Assembly (NCBI GenBank): GCA_946892665.1
Contig: CAMPOT010000001.1
Location: 496,001-560,000, forward strand
Length of the DNA: 64,000 bases
Source of the DNA: Chryseobacterium sp. Marseille-Q5410
GTDB lineage: Bacteria; Bacteroidota; Bacteroidia; Flavobacteriales; Weeksellaceae
Direction of reading: 5' to 3'
Below are positions 46,296 to 53,772 of the stretch, piece by piece; the first letter of the stretch is position 1; the number at the start of each line of letters is the position of its first letter. The translations under genes were made by a program, and so were the position numbers. The notes below the pieces were generated by a model that ran no database searches, was not told the origin of the DNA, and worked only from the letters and a program-made list of their open reading frames with translations.

Positions 46296-46721
46296 ATGCT
46301 TACACACAAAGTACGCACTTACTCAGTGCACAGTCCAGCCCCGAAAATGGTTCTTTACATCCTTTCAAGAGGAAGAAACGCAGGAAAACCAATGTTTGAA
46401 CCCTGCCCGAACTGCCACATCATTTACGTTACAAGTCCGGAAGAACTTGAAACCTATTATTGGACCTTTTACGCCTTTTGGAAGCACGGCTTTTTTCATC
46501 CGCACCTTTGCGGATCTGTAATTGAAATGCTTCGCTTATGCGACCTCAAAACCCTGATGCGGAACTTCATTCAGCCCGCCTTTCAAAAGTCCTGCAGAAC
46601 CCCGGAAATGGTCAATAAAATTAAAGCCACTTATGAATTGGAACAGAAAATTGAACAGCAGGCTGCAGCACTCAAAGAATTGCGCCAAAGTCTCGTCCGC
46701 CGCTATTACTTAACAATTTAA
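46296..46721 (+). CDS. Hypothetical protein with Cys pair
   Basis: 141 residues. The middle is YILSRGRNAGKPMFEPCPNCHIIYV, with a CPNC pair, then an aromatic-rich segment (YYWTFYAFWKHGFFHPHLCG) and a C-terminal coiled coil (KATYELEQKIEQQAAALKELRQSL). The SRGRNAGKP phrase reminds me of a small Bacteroidota family of unknown function (possibly DUF6943), found near mobile regions. A terminator follows directly. Location just behind a large palindrome suggests an accessory unit. Confidence 0.55.
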   Translation: MLTHKVRTYSVHSPAPKMVLYILSRGRNAGKPMFEPCPNCHIIYVTSPEELETYYWTFYAFWKHGFFHPHLCGSVIEMLRLCDLKTLMRNFIQPAFQKSCRTPEMVNKIKATYELEQKIEQQAAALKELRQSLVRRYYLTI

Positions 46722-46728
46722 AACACTA

Positions 46729-46755
46729 ATCCTCGGTTTCTGAGGATTTTTTATT
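46729..46755 (+). terminator. Terminator after 46296 gene
   Basis: AATCCTC, loop GGTTTC and GAGGATTTTTT form a hairpin with a T tract, nine bases after the stop codon. Confidence 0.75.
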
Positions 46756-46787
46756 ATATTAGAGATTAACACAAAAAGTTTTGTTTT

Positions 46788-47251
46788 ATGGAGTATTTAA
46801 ATTTATTGAAAGACGGTTCTACTATTATCCTTGCATTACTTAAAATCAAAGATTTTTTTTCAAAATCTTTTTCTAATTCAATTTATAAAAAGTTTGGCTA
46901 CTGGATTCCCCTAAATTCCTTCGGAGATTCTAAATCGAATAATAATTATACTGAGATGTAATTGACAAAAAACACAATGGACAACGACAGACAGGATGGT
47001 TTGGAGATAGTCCTGATTTTAATCTAAATTATGTGAATTGCCAAAAATTTTTTGTTAATAATTCCTTTTCAGGGTTTTTTGTCTTGTTGGATAAGGAAAT
47101 CGATTCAGAGGCCAGAAACAAAAAAATACTTTGTTTTTGCTTTTCCATTGGTAAACTCTTGATATTGGTGAATTTAAAAAAGGACAACTTGCAAATTCCA
47201 AAGTTTGGGATTTACAAGTTTGTGAAAACTTACCGGCCTTTTATAATTTAA
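46788..47251 (+). pseudogene. Unknown small protein split by a frameshift
   Basis: The first frame gives 57 residues (MEYLNLLKDGSTIILALLKI to SKSNNNYTEM, stop at 46961). From about 46955 a second frame continues without stop to 47251 (DKKHNGQRQTGWFGDSPDFN, then FFVLLDKEIDSEARNKKIL and IYKFVKTYRPFII). The join is natural in position and style, so one gene of about 150 residues with a one-base lesion near 46955 is likely. Family unknown. Could also be an assembly error. Confidence 0.45.
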
Positions 47252-47349
47252 ATTTCTACTTACTTCACCCTCACTGGCACTTCGTCAGTAGTATGAAGCA
47301 TACATATTTCGCCCCTTTATAGGAACGGATGCAAACGGACGAAAGCAAA

Positions 47350-47375
47350 TAATAAAGCCGGTCTTATGAACCGGC
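47350..47375 (-). terminator. Terminator of the minus-strand cluster
   Basis: GCCGGT and ACCGGC pair around TTCATAA and are followed on the minus strand by TTTATTATT, 33 bases after the stop codon of the gene ending at 47408. Confidence 0.7.
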
Positions 47376-47407
47376 CTGAATGTTTTTCGTTGAAGATAAG
47401 CGCCTGA

Positions 47408-47704
47408 CTATGGCTGATTTCCTGACTCACCTGGTGAATTATCCGTGGAATTTTCCCGGGATTTTCGGTTTTTGTCGCCATACTCCTCAGAACTGATTGC
47501 CGTCTGACTGACCGCCCCGATAATGCTTCCGCCCAAAAGCAAATACCCACCGACTGCAACCACAGTTGCAGGAAGTGCAACCGGAGCAGCCACAAGAACA
47601 CCGCCAACCGCTGACAACGCCAGTCCAAGATTACGCACAATTCTGAACCATTTTGGCGTTGGTTCCAACACGCGATCCACTAAATTTAGGTTTCTATTTT
47701 TCAT
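47408..47704 (-). CDS. Small two-helix membrane protein, holin-like in size
   Basis: 98 residues with two adjacent hydrophobic helices (about 27-48 and 49-67: LGLALSAVGGVLVAAPVALP, ATVVAVGGYLLLGGSIIGAV) and a charged, Ser/Asn-rich tail. The N-terminus is basic. It overlaps the upstream gene by 11 bases. With the coiled-coil membrane protein and the DUF5675 protein it forms a compact minus-strand cluster (49305 to 47408). Size and topology are compatible with a holin, but no family is certain. Confidence 0.5.
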   Translation of the reverse strand: MKNRNLNLVDRVLEPTPKWFRIVRNLGLALSAVGGVLVAAPVALPATVVAVGGYLLLGGSIIGAVSQTAISSEEYGDKNRKSRENSTDNSPGESGNQP

Positions 47705-47966
47705 TGTCTTGATTTTTAATTTGATTCAACTCAATTTTATTAATTCTTTGTTCCAAATATTCAACCTTCTGATTGAGAAGATCCTGAGAATTTTTGAACT
47801 CGGTTTTGATGATTAAAGCCATTGTTTTGACCTCTGTCATATCCCTTTCCATACTTTTAAAGTCGGTGTGCAGTTGCCGTATAAAGTAGGCGACTACCGC
47901 CAAAAGAACACTGCTGATAAAACCAAAGAACACGCTCACTGTGATTTCATTTTCCATAATGTCCAT
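47694..47966 (-). CDS. Membrane-anchored coiled-coil protein
   Basis: 90 residues: one N-terminal helix (VSVFFGFISSVLLAVVAYFI) then a long coiled coil (TDFKSMERDMTEVKTMALII, ending KVEYLEQRINKIELNQIK). The start may be the ATG three codons in (MENEITVS). It lies three bases after the DUF5675-like gene and overlaps the next gene. The shape is that of small phage or toxin-system membrane accessories; function unknown. Confidence 0.55.
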   Translation of the reverse strand: MDIMENEITVSVFFGFISSVLLAVVAYFIRQLHTDFKSMERDMTEVKTMALIIKTEFKNSQDLLNQKVEYLEQRINKIELNQIKNQDNEK

Positions 47967-47969
47967 TTT

Positions 47970-48422
47970 TTAGAATTGAAAATTATTACTGATTTCAATC
48001 TGATTATCCTTTCCGGTTGCCACTTCGTAAAGTTTCCTGTAAACCTGTTTGTAGGCGTCCGTGCTTTGCAAAACCTGATAATCGCCGTCCTTTTTGATGT
48101 AGGACAGTCCGACAAGCGGACAGCCTGCCGTGTGTTCAATCGTATTTCCAATGTGAATGTAGACTGAGCTGAATGTGGGAAGTTCTGCAATCTCAATCAT
48201 TCCTTTGTGGATTGGTCCATACTTCGGGAAATAGGTTTTGTTCATTCCACCCCAAGTGTTGAGCCGAAGCCTAAATATTCCTTCCGGAATTGCCGTCTGC
48301 TTCATAATTTTTACCGCCCGAATTTTATCTTCAAGGAGGAAGCATTGGAAAATGCCATCGATGTATAAATGGGAGAGTGTAGAATTTTTGCCCTCTGCAA
48401 CCCGAATTATTTTTGTCTTCAT
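47970..48422 (-). CDS. DUF5675 family protein
   Basis: 150 residues. GIFQCFLLEDKIRAVKIMKQTAIPEG, RLNTWGGMN and IHIGNTIEHTAGCPLVG match the DUF5675 family, single-domain proteins with conserved His and Cys residues reminiscent of L,D-transpeptidase or peptidoglycan hydrolase active sites. They occur in phage-like and accessory clusters of Bacteroidota. Here it sits between a coiled-coil membrane protein and an unknown 267-residue protein on the same strand. Confidence 0.65.
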   Translation of the reverse strand: MKTKIIRVAEGKNSTLSHLYIDGIFQCFLLEDKIRAVKIMKQTAIPEGIFRLRLNTWGGMNKTYFPKYGPIHKGMIEIAELPTFSSVYIHIGNTIEHTAGCPLVGLSYIKKDGDYQVLQSTDAYKQVYRKLYEVATGKDNQIEISNNFQF

Positions 48423-48464
48423 TGTTTTGTTTATTTAGAAATTTGACTAAAAAGAATCAAAAAA

Positions 48465-48485
48465 GGCTTCCCGTTTTGGGAAGCC
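48465..48485 (-). terminator. Terminator of the 267-residue protein gene
   Basis: GGCTTCCC, loop and GGGAAGCC form an eight-pair hairpin followed on the minus strand by TTTTTT, 17 bases after the stop codon at 48502. Confidence 0.85.
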
Positions 48486-48501
48486 CTTTGAAGATTTTAT
48501 T

Positions 48502-49305
48502 CTAAAATACTTCCTCTATTTTGAGACAGTTTCCGGAGGCGAACGGATAGTGGTTTCCGTTAACTTCCTGAAAGAACTCAATCCCGATACACTGAACCAC
48601 CGAAACCTTATTATCCAGCACCGGAGCACCCGGAAGTGTTGCTGTAATGGTATCACCTGCATAAGGAACATTCAACGGAATGTACGGCGAATAAGCGATG
48701 TTGGTCAGCTCATTGTTCACCATATCATCAGGTTCGTATGTTCCTGTGGTCGGATTGTAAGAAAAATCAGAAAGAACCGAAATCGCGTTAATCAGTCTGA
48801 AATGAGTTGCACCTGAAGGAACAGTAATCAGATCAGCAGGATTAAAAGCTGCAACGATAAAATCTGAAGAAGTTCTTCCTGCATCCGGCTCGATGTCGTA
48901 AGGAGCATTAAAAATACCGGAGATAGAAAGGTTTTTGTTGAATTCAAATCCCAGCAGATAATTCTTCTGTGTGGACACTTCAACTTTTCGGTAACCTCTG
49001 GCCTCGGTTCCGTCCTCCAGATTGATTTTCTTCATGATAGAAGTTAAACGACCGGTTACCTGTGGATCCGTAAATTTTCCCATTAGAGCGGAAAGCGCTG
49101 TTCTTAACGATTTACCGACTTTGGCGCAGCCGCCAAATTCGTTCATATTTTCGCGTGTTCTTTCGAACTCCGGTGCAGAGTGCACCTGCTGCGCAGTTGG
49201 ACCGCCGACCATACCGGCGAAAAATCCTTCTTGTCCTTTGATTTTGAAATGTCTAACGTCGCCAATCGTTCCGACGTATTTCATAAGACCTTTTTGTCTT
49301 GCCAT
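48502..49305 (-). CDS. Uncharacterised 267-residue protein of Bacteroidota accessory clusters
   Basis: No named domain is recognised. The N-terminus (MARQKGLMKYVGTIGDVRHF, then FFAGMVGGPTAQQV) is basic and Gly-rich and resembles a family I recall in flavobacteria next to DUF5675 genes. Residues 50-110 are helical (FERTRENMNEFGGCAKVGKS, LRTALSALMGKF); the rest appears to be beta-rich (KNLSISGIFNAPYDIEPDAG, HFRLINAISVLSDFSYNPTT). No signal peptide. A phage structural role (shell or tail-like subunit) is possible but unproven. It is transcribed from a promoter shared divergently with the SNase-like gene and has its own terminator. Confidence 0.5.
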   Translation of the reverse strand: MARQKGLMKYVGTIGDVRHFKIKGQEGFFAGMVGGPTAQQVHSAPEFERTRENMNEFGGCAKVGKSLRTALSALMGKFTDPQVTGRLTSIMKKINLEDGTEARGYRKVEVSTQKNYLLGFEFNKNLSISGIFNAPYDIEPDAGRTSSDFIVAAFNPADLITVPSGATHFRLINAISVLSDFSYNPTTGTYEPDDMVNNELTNIAYSPYIPLNVPYAGDTITATLPGAPVLDNKVSVVQCIGIEFFQEVNGNHYPFASGNCLKIEEVF

Positions 49306-49346
49306 TGTTTTAAGTTTTAGAAATTAGAAAAGAGAGAAAAACACTG

Positions 49347-49358
49347 TTGTCTAGACAA
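49347..49358. promoter_or_regulatory. Palindrome in the divergent promoter region
   Basis: TTGTCTAGACAA is a perfect 12-base palindrome in the 144-base space between the divergent genes at 49305 (minus) and 49450 (plus). It could be an operator for both. Confidence 0.35.
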
Positions 49359-49449
49359 TTACAAATATCATTCATTACCTTTATAAAAACAATAGTTAAA
49401 ACACTGAAAACCAACGAAATATAGTGCAATAAGTGCAAATGCTAACGAA

Positions 49450-49971
49450 ATGGAAAGCAGCACAACTGAGAATCCATCAACAAAATATTTTCAAATCAAA
49501 AACATTCACGAGCAGCCGTTTTGGATTGTGGAAGAAGTCTTGGACGGAGACAGTCTGAAAGTTAAACAGGAATTTGGACAGGAAAGGCGTGAAATAAGAC
49601 TTTACGGTTTGGATGCACCGGAAGTTCATTTATCCAGAAAAATGCGCGAGGATGAAGCGAAAAGCAGGATTCCTGCAAGTCTTTTGCTTCAATACGGACT
49701 GATGAGTTTAGATTATGTTCTTCAGATTTGTCCACCAGGAACAGGGATCACACTTCTAACCGAATTGGATAACCGGACAGATTTTTGGCTGAGAGATTTG
49801 GCTTATGTCATTCTGCCTAACGGCGAATGTTTGAATGAATTACTAATAAGCAATGGCTTTGCTAAAGCAAGCCATTCTTACTATTGTTCTTTGCTTGCTG
49901 AATATCAGCAGTTAAATTTCCAGGCAAAAAAGAATAGGGCAGGAATGTACCTGTTTACCGAAGTTTTGTAA
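49450..49971 (+). CDS. Staphylococcal nuclease-like (SNase) protein
   Basis: 173 residues. VLDGDSLKVKQEFGQERREIRLYGLDAPE has the metal and catalytic residues of the SNase fold (Asp in DGDS, Arg in RLYGLDAPE), followed by LLTELDNRTDFWLRDLAYVILPNGECLNELLISNGFAKA and the terminal NRAGMYLF. No signal peptide is seen, so the enzyme probably acts in the cytoplasm or needs another route out. It lies between the unknown minus-strand cluster and the first end of the cassette array. Confidence 0.8.
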   Translation: MESSTTENPSTKYFQIKNIHEQPFWIVEEVLDGDSLKVKQEFGQERREIRLYGLDAPEVHLSRKMREDEAKSRIPASLLLQYGLMSLDYVLQICPPGTGITLLTELDNRTDFWLRDLAYVILPNGECLNELLISNGFAKASHSYYCSLLAEYQQLNFQAKKNRAGMYLFTEVL

Positions 49972-50051
49972 TTTGTTATACTTATGTTGTATCTAATTAA
50001 TGGAAAAGGTAAGGAAATATAGTGTTTATGGGACTTTGTATAAAGACTTGT

Positions 50052-50073
50052 AATAATACAATGTTGTACGACG
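50052..50073. repeat. attC-like repeat R1, right end only
   Basis: AATAATACAATGTTGTACGACG matches the right ends of the array repeats (AATACTATGTT + cassette-specific bases). The tail GTTGTACGAC is complementary to GTCGTACAAC at 50748, the other end of the same cassette. The left half of the repeat is not recognisable, so this marks the low-coordinate limit of the array. Confidence 0.65.
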
Positions 50074-50079
50074 TTTTTT

Positions 50080-50364
50080 TTATGCAGTTATAGGATTAAC
50101 TCTTATTTGTCCTCCAACTGCTTTCAAAACTTTAATAATTGTTGAAAACTGGGGTTTTGCACCTTCAGATAGTGCTTTGTACAAACTTGGTCTGCTCATT
50201 CCTGTTTCTTCTGCAATTTTTGTCATTCCGATTGCTTTTGCAATATTACCAATTGCAACAACAATTTCAGAATCATCGCCTTCTTCAAGGACAACATTAA
50301 GATATTCAGCAATCATTTCGTTGCTGTCCAAATAATCTGCAATGTCAAATTTTGAAATATCCAT
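50080..50364 (-). CDS. Antitoxin, HTH type (putative addiction module antidote)
   Basis: 94 residues of the COG3636/TIGR02684 type: FDIADYLDSNEMIAEYLNVVLEEGD then a helix-turn-helix (GNIAKAIGMTKIAEETGMSRPSLYKALSEG) and IIKVLKAVGGQIRV. It neutralises the RelE-like toxin encoded directly upstream; the toxin-first order is normal for HigBA-like modules. The stop is seven bases from the cassette boundary. Antitoxin genes with their toxins are classical stabilisers of integron arrays. Confidence 0.88.
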   Translation of the reverse strand: MDISKFDIADYLDSNEMIAEYLNVVLEEGDDSEIVVAIGNIAKAIGMTKIAEETGMSRPSLYKALSEGAKPQFSTIIKVLKAVGGQIRVNPITA

Positions 50365-50367
50365 TCT

Positions 50368-50667
50368 TTATTCTTTTATTTTTTCCCAAATTTCTTTCGC
50401 TTTTTCTATAACTTTTTGTTGGCTTGATTTGTCGCCGCCAATTAACAAGATAATAATTTTTCCATCTGTCTCTTTGAAATAGATTCTGTAGCCCTTTGCA
50501 AAATTTATTCGTAATTCGCTGATTCCATTTCCAACAGGTTTGCAATCTCCAAAATGTTCTTCATTTTGTAATTTCTGGATTCGGAACAAGACTTTAGCCT
50601 TTGCTCGGATATCTTTTAATTTTCGGAACCACTTGTCAAACTCATTCGTTTTCTCAATAAAGTACAT
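50368..50667 (-). CDS. RelE/ParE-like toxin (HigB, Gp49 type)
   Basis: 99 residues from the ATG at 50667 (MYFIEKTNEFDKWFRKLKDI); a longer frame to 50688 is less likely. RIQKLQNEEHFGDCKPVGNGISELRINFAKGYRIYFKE has the conserved Arg and Tyr of the RelE-fold toxins that cut mRNA on the ribosome. Three bases separate it from the antitoxin gene. Together they fill one cassette (50063-50759). Confidence 0.88.
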   Translation of the reverse strand: MYFIEKTNEFDKWFRKLKDIRAKAKVLFRIQKLQNEEHFGDCKPVGNGISELRINFAKGYRIYFKETDGKIIILLIGGDKSSQQKVIEKAKEIWEKIKE

Positions 50668-50747
50668 TTTGTATTCATTTGGATACAAATATAGGAAAAA
50701 GTTAAATCAATCCAAAATTTTTGTTTTAAGCGGAATCTTTCTAAAAT

Positions 50748-50939
50748 GTCGTACAACGGAAAGGGGCTTTGGGAGGTGCGGGCTACTGCAACCGAGATTT
50801 CAAGAGGTGACCGAACGCTAGCAAAAACTTTTTCCATTTTTTAAAATTACGAAAAAACTAAAAAATGGAAAAGTTTTTTGCGGGTACTTTCTATAATTTC
50901 TCTGAGATTTCCTTCAACCCCGCATTTTGCCAATACTAT
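50748..50939. repeat. attC-like repeat R2, interrupted by IS110 element
   Basis: Left end GTCGTACAACGGAAAGGGGC, arm ...GGTGCGGGC; inner stem AAAAACTTTTTCCATTTT / AAAAATGGAAAAGTTTTTTG around TTAAAATTACGAAAAAAC; right arm CCCCGCATTTTGCCAATACTAT at 50918-50939. The missing right end GTTAGCTGCAGT is found at 52187-52198, after the IS110 element. Removing 50940-52186 restores a perfect copy. Confidence 0.85.
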
Positions 50940-50977
50940 CTTTACTTTACATCCATAAAATTAATACCTTTAAAATA

Positions 50978-51117
50978 AACAAGACAGAGGTGAACTAACA
51001 ATACCCTTAGAGATTAAAAGCCTCATCTAACATATTAGTCCTCTGCCTTGTTTTAAAAGGTTGAAAAAGCTTTAGATAGAATACCAGATTACCCAGATCT
51101 AATAAAGATTTTAAAGC
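50978..51117 (+). ncRNA. Predicted bridge RNA of the IS110 element
   Basis: Two stem-loops precede the transposase. Stem 1: AACAAGACAGAGG (50978-50990) with CCTCTGCCTTGTT (51040-51052). Its loop has CAATAC (50999-51004), equal to the left target half, and CTAACATA (51027-51034), complementary to TATGTTAG of the right half. Stem 2: GCTTTA (51069-51074) with TAAAGC (51112-51117). Its loop has ATAGAATA (51076-51083), equal to the element's right end, and TAAAGAT (51103-51109), complementary to the AT core plus the left end ATCTTTA. Loop 1 would thus read the target and loop 2 the donor, as in IS621-type bridge RNAs. Confidence 0.75.
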
Positions 51118-51147
51118 AATTCAACATTAATTTAACACCACTAAATT

Positions 51148-52149
51148 ATGAAAAATTACACAAATTTCATCGGAATCGATGTAGCAAAATTAACGCTGGA
51201 TTACTGCATGATTACCCCGAACCCACAGCCCGAACAGGGCCAGATACTGAATACGCAAAAATCGGTGGATAAGTTTTTAAAAACATTGAAAAAAGCCGGC
51301 TGCCAGATGAATGAGACCCTTTTCGTTTTCGAGAATACCGGCATCTATTCCTCGTTGCTCGCTTTGGTTTTAAGCGAAAACAAACTTGATTACGCTCAGG
51401 TTCCTGCGCTGGAAATCAAACGCTCTCTCGGAATTACACGCGGCAAAAGCGACAAAGTAGACGCCAAAGAGATTGCAAATTACGCCAGGCGAAACACTGA
51501 TAAAATTGCACTTTCTGCGCTTCCGGAACTGAGCCTGCAGCAACTCAAAATCGTGTTTGCCGAACGCGAAAAAACCATTGCCGCCATTAAGTCGTTCGAA
51601 AGAACCATGGAAAACGAAATGTACCTGAACAAAAAAGTTTTCACCAGCGTAAAAGCCATCAACCGACAAACGGTAAAACAGCTCAAAAAGCAGCTTGCAG
51701 CGCTTGATGACAGAATTAAAATCCTGATCCGCGAAGATGAAATTCTTTACAAACAACAGCAACTTTTAAAAAGCATTCCGGGAATTGGCGAGATCACTTC
51801 AGTCTATCTTTTGATGGTCACGAAAGGATTTACAGCATTTACAAACGGACGGAAATTTGCCTGTTATTCGGGAGTCGCACCCTTCGAACACACCTCCGGA
51901 ACGAGCGTCAAGGGGAAAACCAGGGTCAGCCATCTGGCGGATAAAAAGATGAAATCGCTACTGCATATGGCCGCACTCACTGCAATAAAATATGATCCTG
52001 AACTCAAAGCATATTACCGCCGGAAAAAAGAAGAGGGAAAACACACCATGCTGGTTCTAAACAATATTAAATGCAAAATGGTGTACAGAATTTTTGCCGT
52101 TATTGCGCGAGAAACAAGCTTTGTGAACCTGCATAAATTTGCAGCATAA
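51148..52149 (+). CDS. IS110 family transposase
   Basis: 333 residues. The N-terminal RuvC-like DEDD domain starts FIGIDVAKLTLDY, with later acidic positions in VFENTGIYSSLLA and GKSDKVDAKEIANYARR. A coiled coil links to the C-terminal Tnp domain (LKSIPGIGEITSVYLL, then FACYSGVAPFEHTSGTSVKG) that carries the Ser nucleophile. No frameshift or stop, so it may be active. The enzyme should work with the bridge RNA encoded just upstream. Confidence 0.93.
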   Translation: MKNYTNFIGIDVAKLTLDYCMITPNPQPEQGQILNTQKSVDKFLKTLKKAGCQMNETLFVFENTGIYSSLLALVLSENKLDYAQVPALEIKRSLGITRGKSDKVDAKEIANYARRNTDKIALSALPELSLQQLKIVFAEREKTIAAIKSFERTMENEMYLNKKVFTSVKAINRQTVKQLKKQLAALDDRIKILIREDEILYKQQQLLKSIPGIGEITSVYLLMVTKGFTAFTNGRKFACYSGVAPFEHTSGTSVKGKTRVSHLADKKMKSLLHMAALTAIKYDPELKAYYRRKKEEGKHTMLVLNNIKCKMVYRIFAVIARETSFVNLHKFAA

Positions 52150-52186
52150 TTTTATCACTTTTTGTTTGCTTTTTGTCATAGAATAT

Positions 52187-52198
52187 GTTAGCTGCAGT
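52187..52198. repeat. Right end of repeat R2, separated by IS110
   Basis: GTTAGCTGCAGT continues the repeat broken at 50939. It is complementary to GCAGCTAAC at 52927, the other end of the next cassette. Confidence 0.8.
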
Positions 52199-52208
52199 TT
52201 TTCTTATT

Positions 52209-52581
52209 CTATTTTTCATAATAATGGTTTGTATCCGCATTCAATATGATTTTTGGTTTGTGGAAAATCTTATTTTCAAAATAAGTTGAGTTAATTGCTC
52301 CTTTTCCAAATTCATTGTATTTTAGATCAATTCTTGTTTCAAATCCAATTCCAATTCCAATTTCATAACTCCCTTTTCCGTAAAATCCACTTTCAAATCT
52401 TCCCTCCTCAAACAAAATTAAAGTATCTGCAATATGTGGAGCTTCTACGTAACATATTGTTTGATTGTAATTCATATTTACATATTTACCATAAATTTTG
52501 TTTTTCAAAATAGGAAAGTTAATATTTAATCCGAAGAATAAAATCAGAAAAATTAATTCTATAAATATTTTTTTTAGTCAT
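52209..52581 (-). pseudogene. Unknown secreted cassette protein with a frameshift in an A8 run
   Basis: From the ATG at 52581 the frame is MTKKN..., but deleting one A of the eight-A run near 52570 gives MTKKIFIELIFLILFFGLNI, a good signal or membrane segment that joins in frame to KNKIYGKYVNMNYNQTICYV and ADTLILFEEGRFESGFYGKG and ends at 52209 with NADTNHYYEK. Without the frameshift the protein would be about 123 residues, probably secreted. The open 99-residue part may be expressed from a TTG start at 52508. No family is recognised. The lesion could be phase variation, decay or an assembly error. Confidence 0.5.
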
Positions 52582-52609
52582 ACAAAAATTGATTAGTCTC
52601 TTTAAACAA

Positions 52610-52909
52610 CTATGTTGAAAATGTAATCATTAGAAAAATCCAAATCCAATAAAGAACTATTGGAATATTTAGAATTAACAGAATTATATTCCTTTTCATT
52701 TTTAGATATGGAAGAATCAAAATTATGTTTAGTAAGGTAAGTAATAAGGAAATTCCCAATAAAGCGAAAGTTGCCATTCTAGAGAATCCCCCCAAATCAT
52801 GATTTGTAAATCTAAAAGATTCGTCAATAATTCTCGGTAATGCTAATGCAAGAATAAAAATTGCAATACTCAAAAAAGTCAGGAGTTTAAAGTTATATTT
52901 TATTTGCAT
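52610..52909 (-). CDS. Three-helix membrane protein, unknown
   Basis: 99 residues with three membrane helices (about 8-24, 43-68, 72-95: LLTFLSIAIFILALALP, FALLGISLLLTLLNIILILP, IILLILNIPIVLYWIWIFLM). The start lies 18 bases inside the cassette boundary, and the next gene follows 28 bases later, so both share one cassette. No family is recognised. Such small membrane proteins of unknown role are typical cargo of cassette arrays. Confidence 0.6.
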   Translation of the reverse strand: MQIKYNFKLLTFLSIAIFILALALPRIIDESFRFTNHDLGGFSRMATFALLGISLLLTLLNIILILPYLKMKRNIILLILNIPIVLYWIWIFLMITFST

Positions 52910-52926
52910 TCTGTTTTTTGAAAATT

Positions 52927-53129
52927 GCAGCTAACGGGAAAGGGCTTGGCGAAGGCGGGGATAAGAAAGACGGAAATTCCAACTAAACCCGAACCGAGCA
53001 AAAACCATTTTCGTTTTTTCAAATTTACAAAAAAATAAAAACGAAATGGTTTTTTGCGGCGAAAAGTGCTGAAATCATCTAAATATTAGCTCTCCGCCCC
53101 GCTTTTGCCAAACCCATGTTGTGCGCAGT
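52927..53129. repeat. attC-like repeat R3
   Basis: Left GCAGCTAACGGGAAAGGGCTTG then GCGAAGGCGGGG; right CCCCGCTTTTGCCAAACCC then ATGTTGTGCGCAGT. Outer stem GGGCTTGGC/GCCAAACCC differs from R6 (GTATTTGC/GCAAATAC) on both sides, keeping most pairs. Inner stem AACCATTTTCGTTTTT / AAAAACGAAATGGTT around CAAATTTACAAAAAAATA. Confidence 0.85.
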
Positions 53130-53565
53130 ATTTTTAGTTCGGCGACTTGGATTTAACTCGTTAAATTCACGTCAGAGAATTAAAAATCAAGCACTACAAT
53201 TTTTTTCACGCACGAAATAGCGAATATTTTCAGAATTTTATTCACGGATTTTGGAAAAGTATTCACGTAGACTTTATTCACGCCGTTAAGCGCAAAATTT
53301 ATAAAGGTCAAGCACAATCTTTAAAATCCAGTGAAATTTTTGTAGATTGATTTTAAGTTTTTTGCGCATTTTTCAGTCAGCGTTTTGAAAAATTCAGCAC
53401 AATTTTTAATACTCAAATTCGTAAGTTTTTCGTAAAGATTTTTTCTGGATTTAGGAAAATCAGCGCAAAGAATTTCAGATTTTAGTCAGTTTTAGAAGTT
53501 TAAATTCAGGTCAAAATTTTGATTTTTCAGACCGAAACTTCTTTTTGATACCACGCTTCTAATAT
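53130..53565. other. ORF-less cassette 1 with recurring CAGCG/TTCACG words
   Basis: 436 bases without an open frame. Its ends GTTGTGCGCAGT (53118) and TGCGCACAAC (53566) are complementary, so it has the form of a cassette. It starts with TTCGGCGACTT and carries many loosely spaced words: ATTCACG, GTCAGCG, TCAGCAC, ATCAGCGC, set in T/A-rich spacers. A second cassette at 54719-55053 is similar at its ends and in these words. It may encode an RNA or be a decayed gene. Confidence 0.6.
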
Positions 53566-53769
53566 TGCGCACAACGGGAAAAGTATTGGCGAAGGACGGG
53601 CTACTTTGCTGACAATTTCAAAGGAAAACCGACCTTAAGTAAAAATTTTTTCCGCTGACTAAATTACTAAAAAAATGGAAGCGGAAAAATTTTTTGCTGA
53701 TTTTGTTAACTTAATTCTCAAAGACAATATTCACCCCGTCTTTTGCCAATACCGTGTTATACGACGGCG
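53566..53769. repeat. attC-like repeat R4
   Basis: Left TGCGCACAACGGGAAAAGTATT then GGCGAAGGACGGGC; right CCCCGTCTTTTGCCAATAC then CGTGTTATACGACGG. Outer stem GTATTGGC/GCCAATAC. Inner stem ATTTTTTCCGCT / GGAAGCGGAAAAAT with the loop GACTAAATTACTAAAAAA. Confidence 0.85.
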
Positions 53770-53772
53770 TTT

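Larger units (their letters stand above)
50940..52186 (+). mobile_element. IS110-family insertion sequence inside repeat R2
   Basis: About 1247 bases with one transposase gene, a 208-base left leader and a 37-base right end. No terminal inverted repeats and no obvious target duplication beyond a shared AT at both junctions (TACT-AT before, GAAT-AT at the end), as expected for IS110 elements with a dinucleotide core. The target is CAATACTATGTTAG, the conserved core of the array repeats. A long left leader carrying a two-loop RNA puts it in the IS110 rather than the IS1111 subgroup. Confidence 0.85.

Noticed and set aside
45169-46307. Several 60-70 codon frames in the gene-free stretch
   Set aside because: They overlap on both strands, have Cys/Phe/His-rich incoherent sequences and no family resemblance; typical chance frames.
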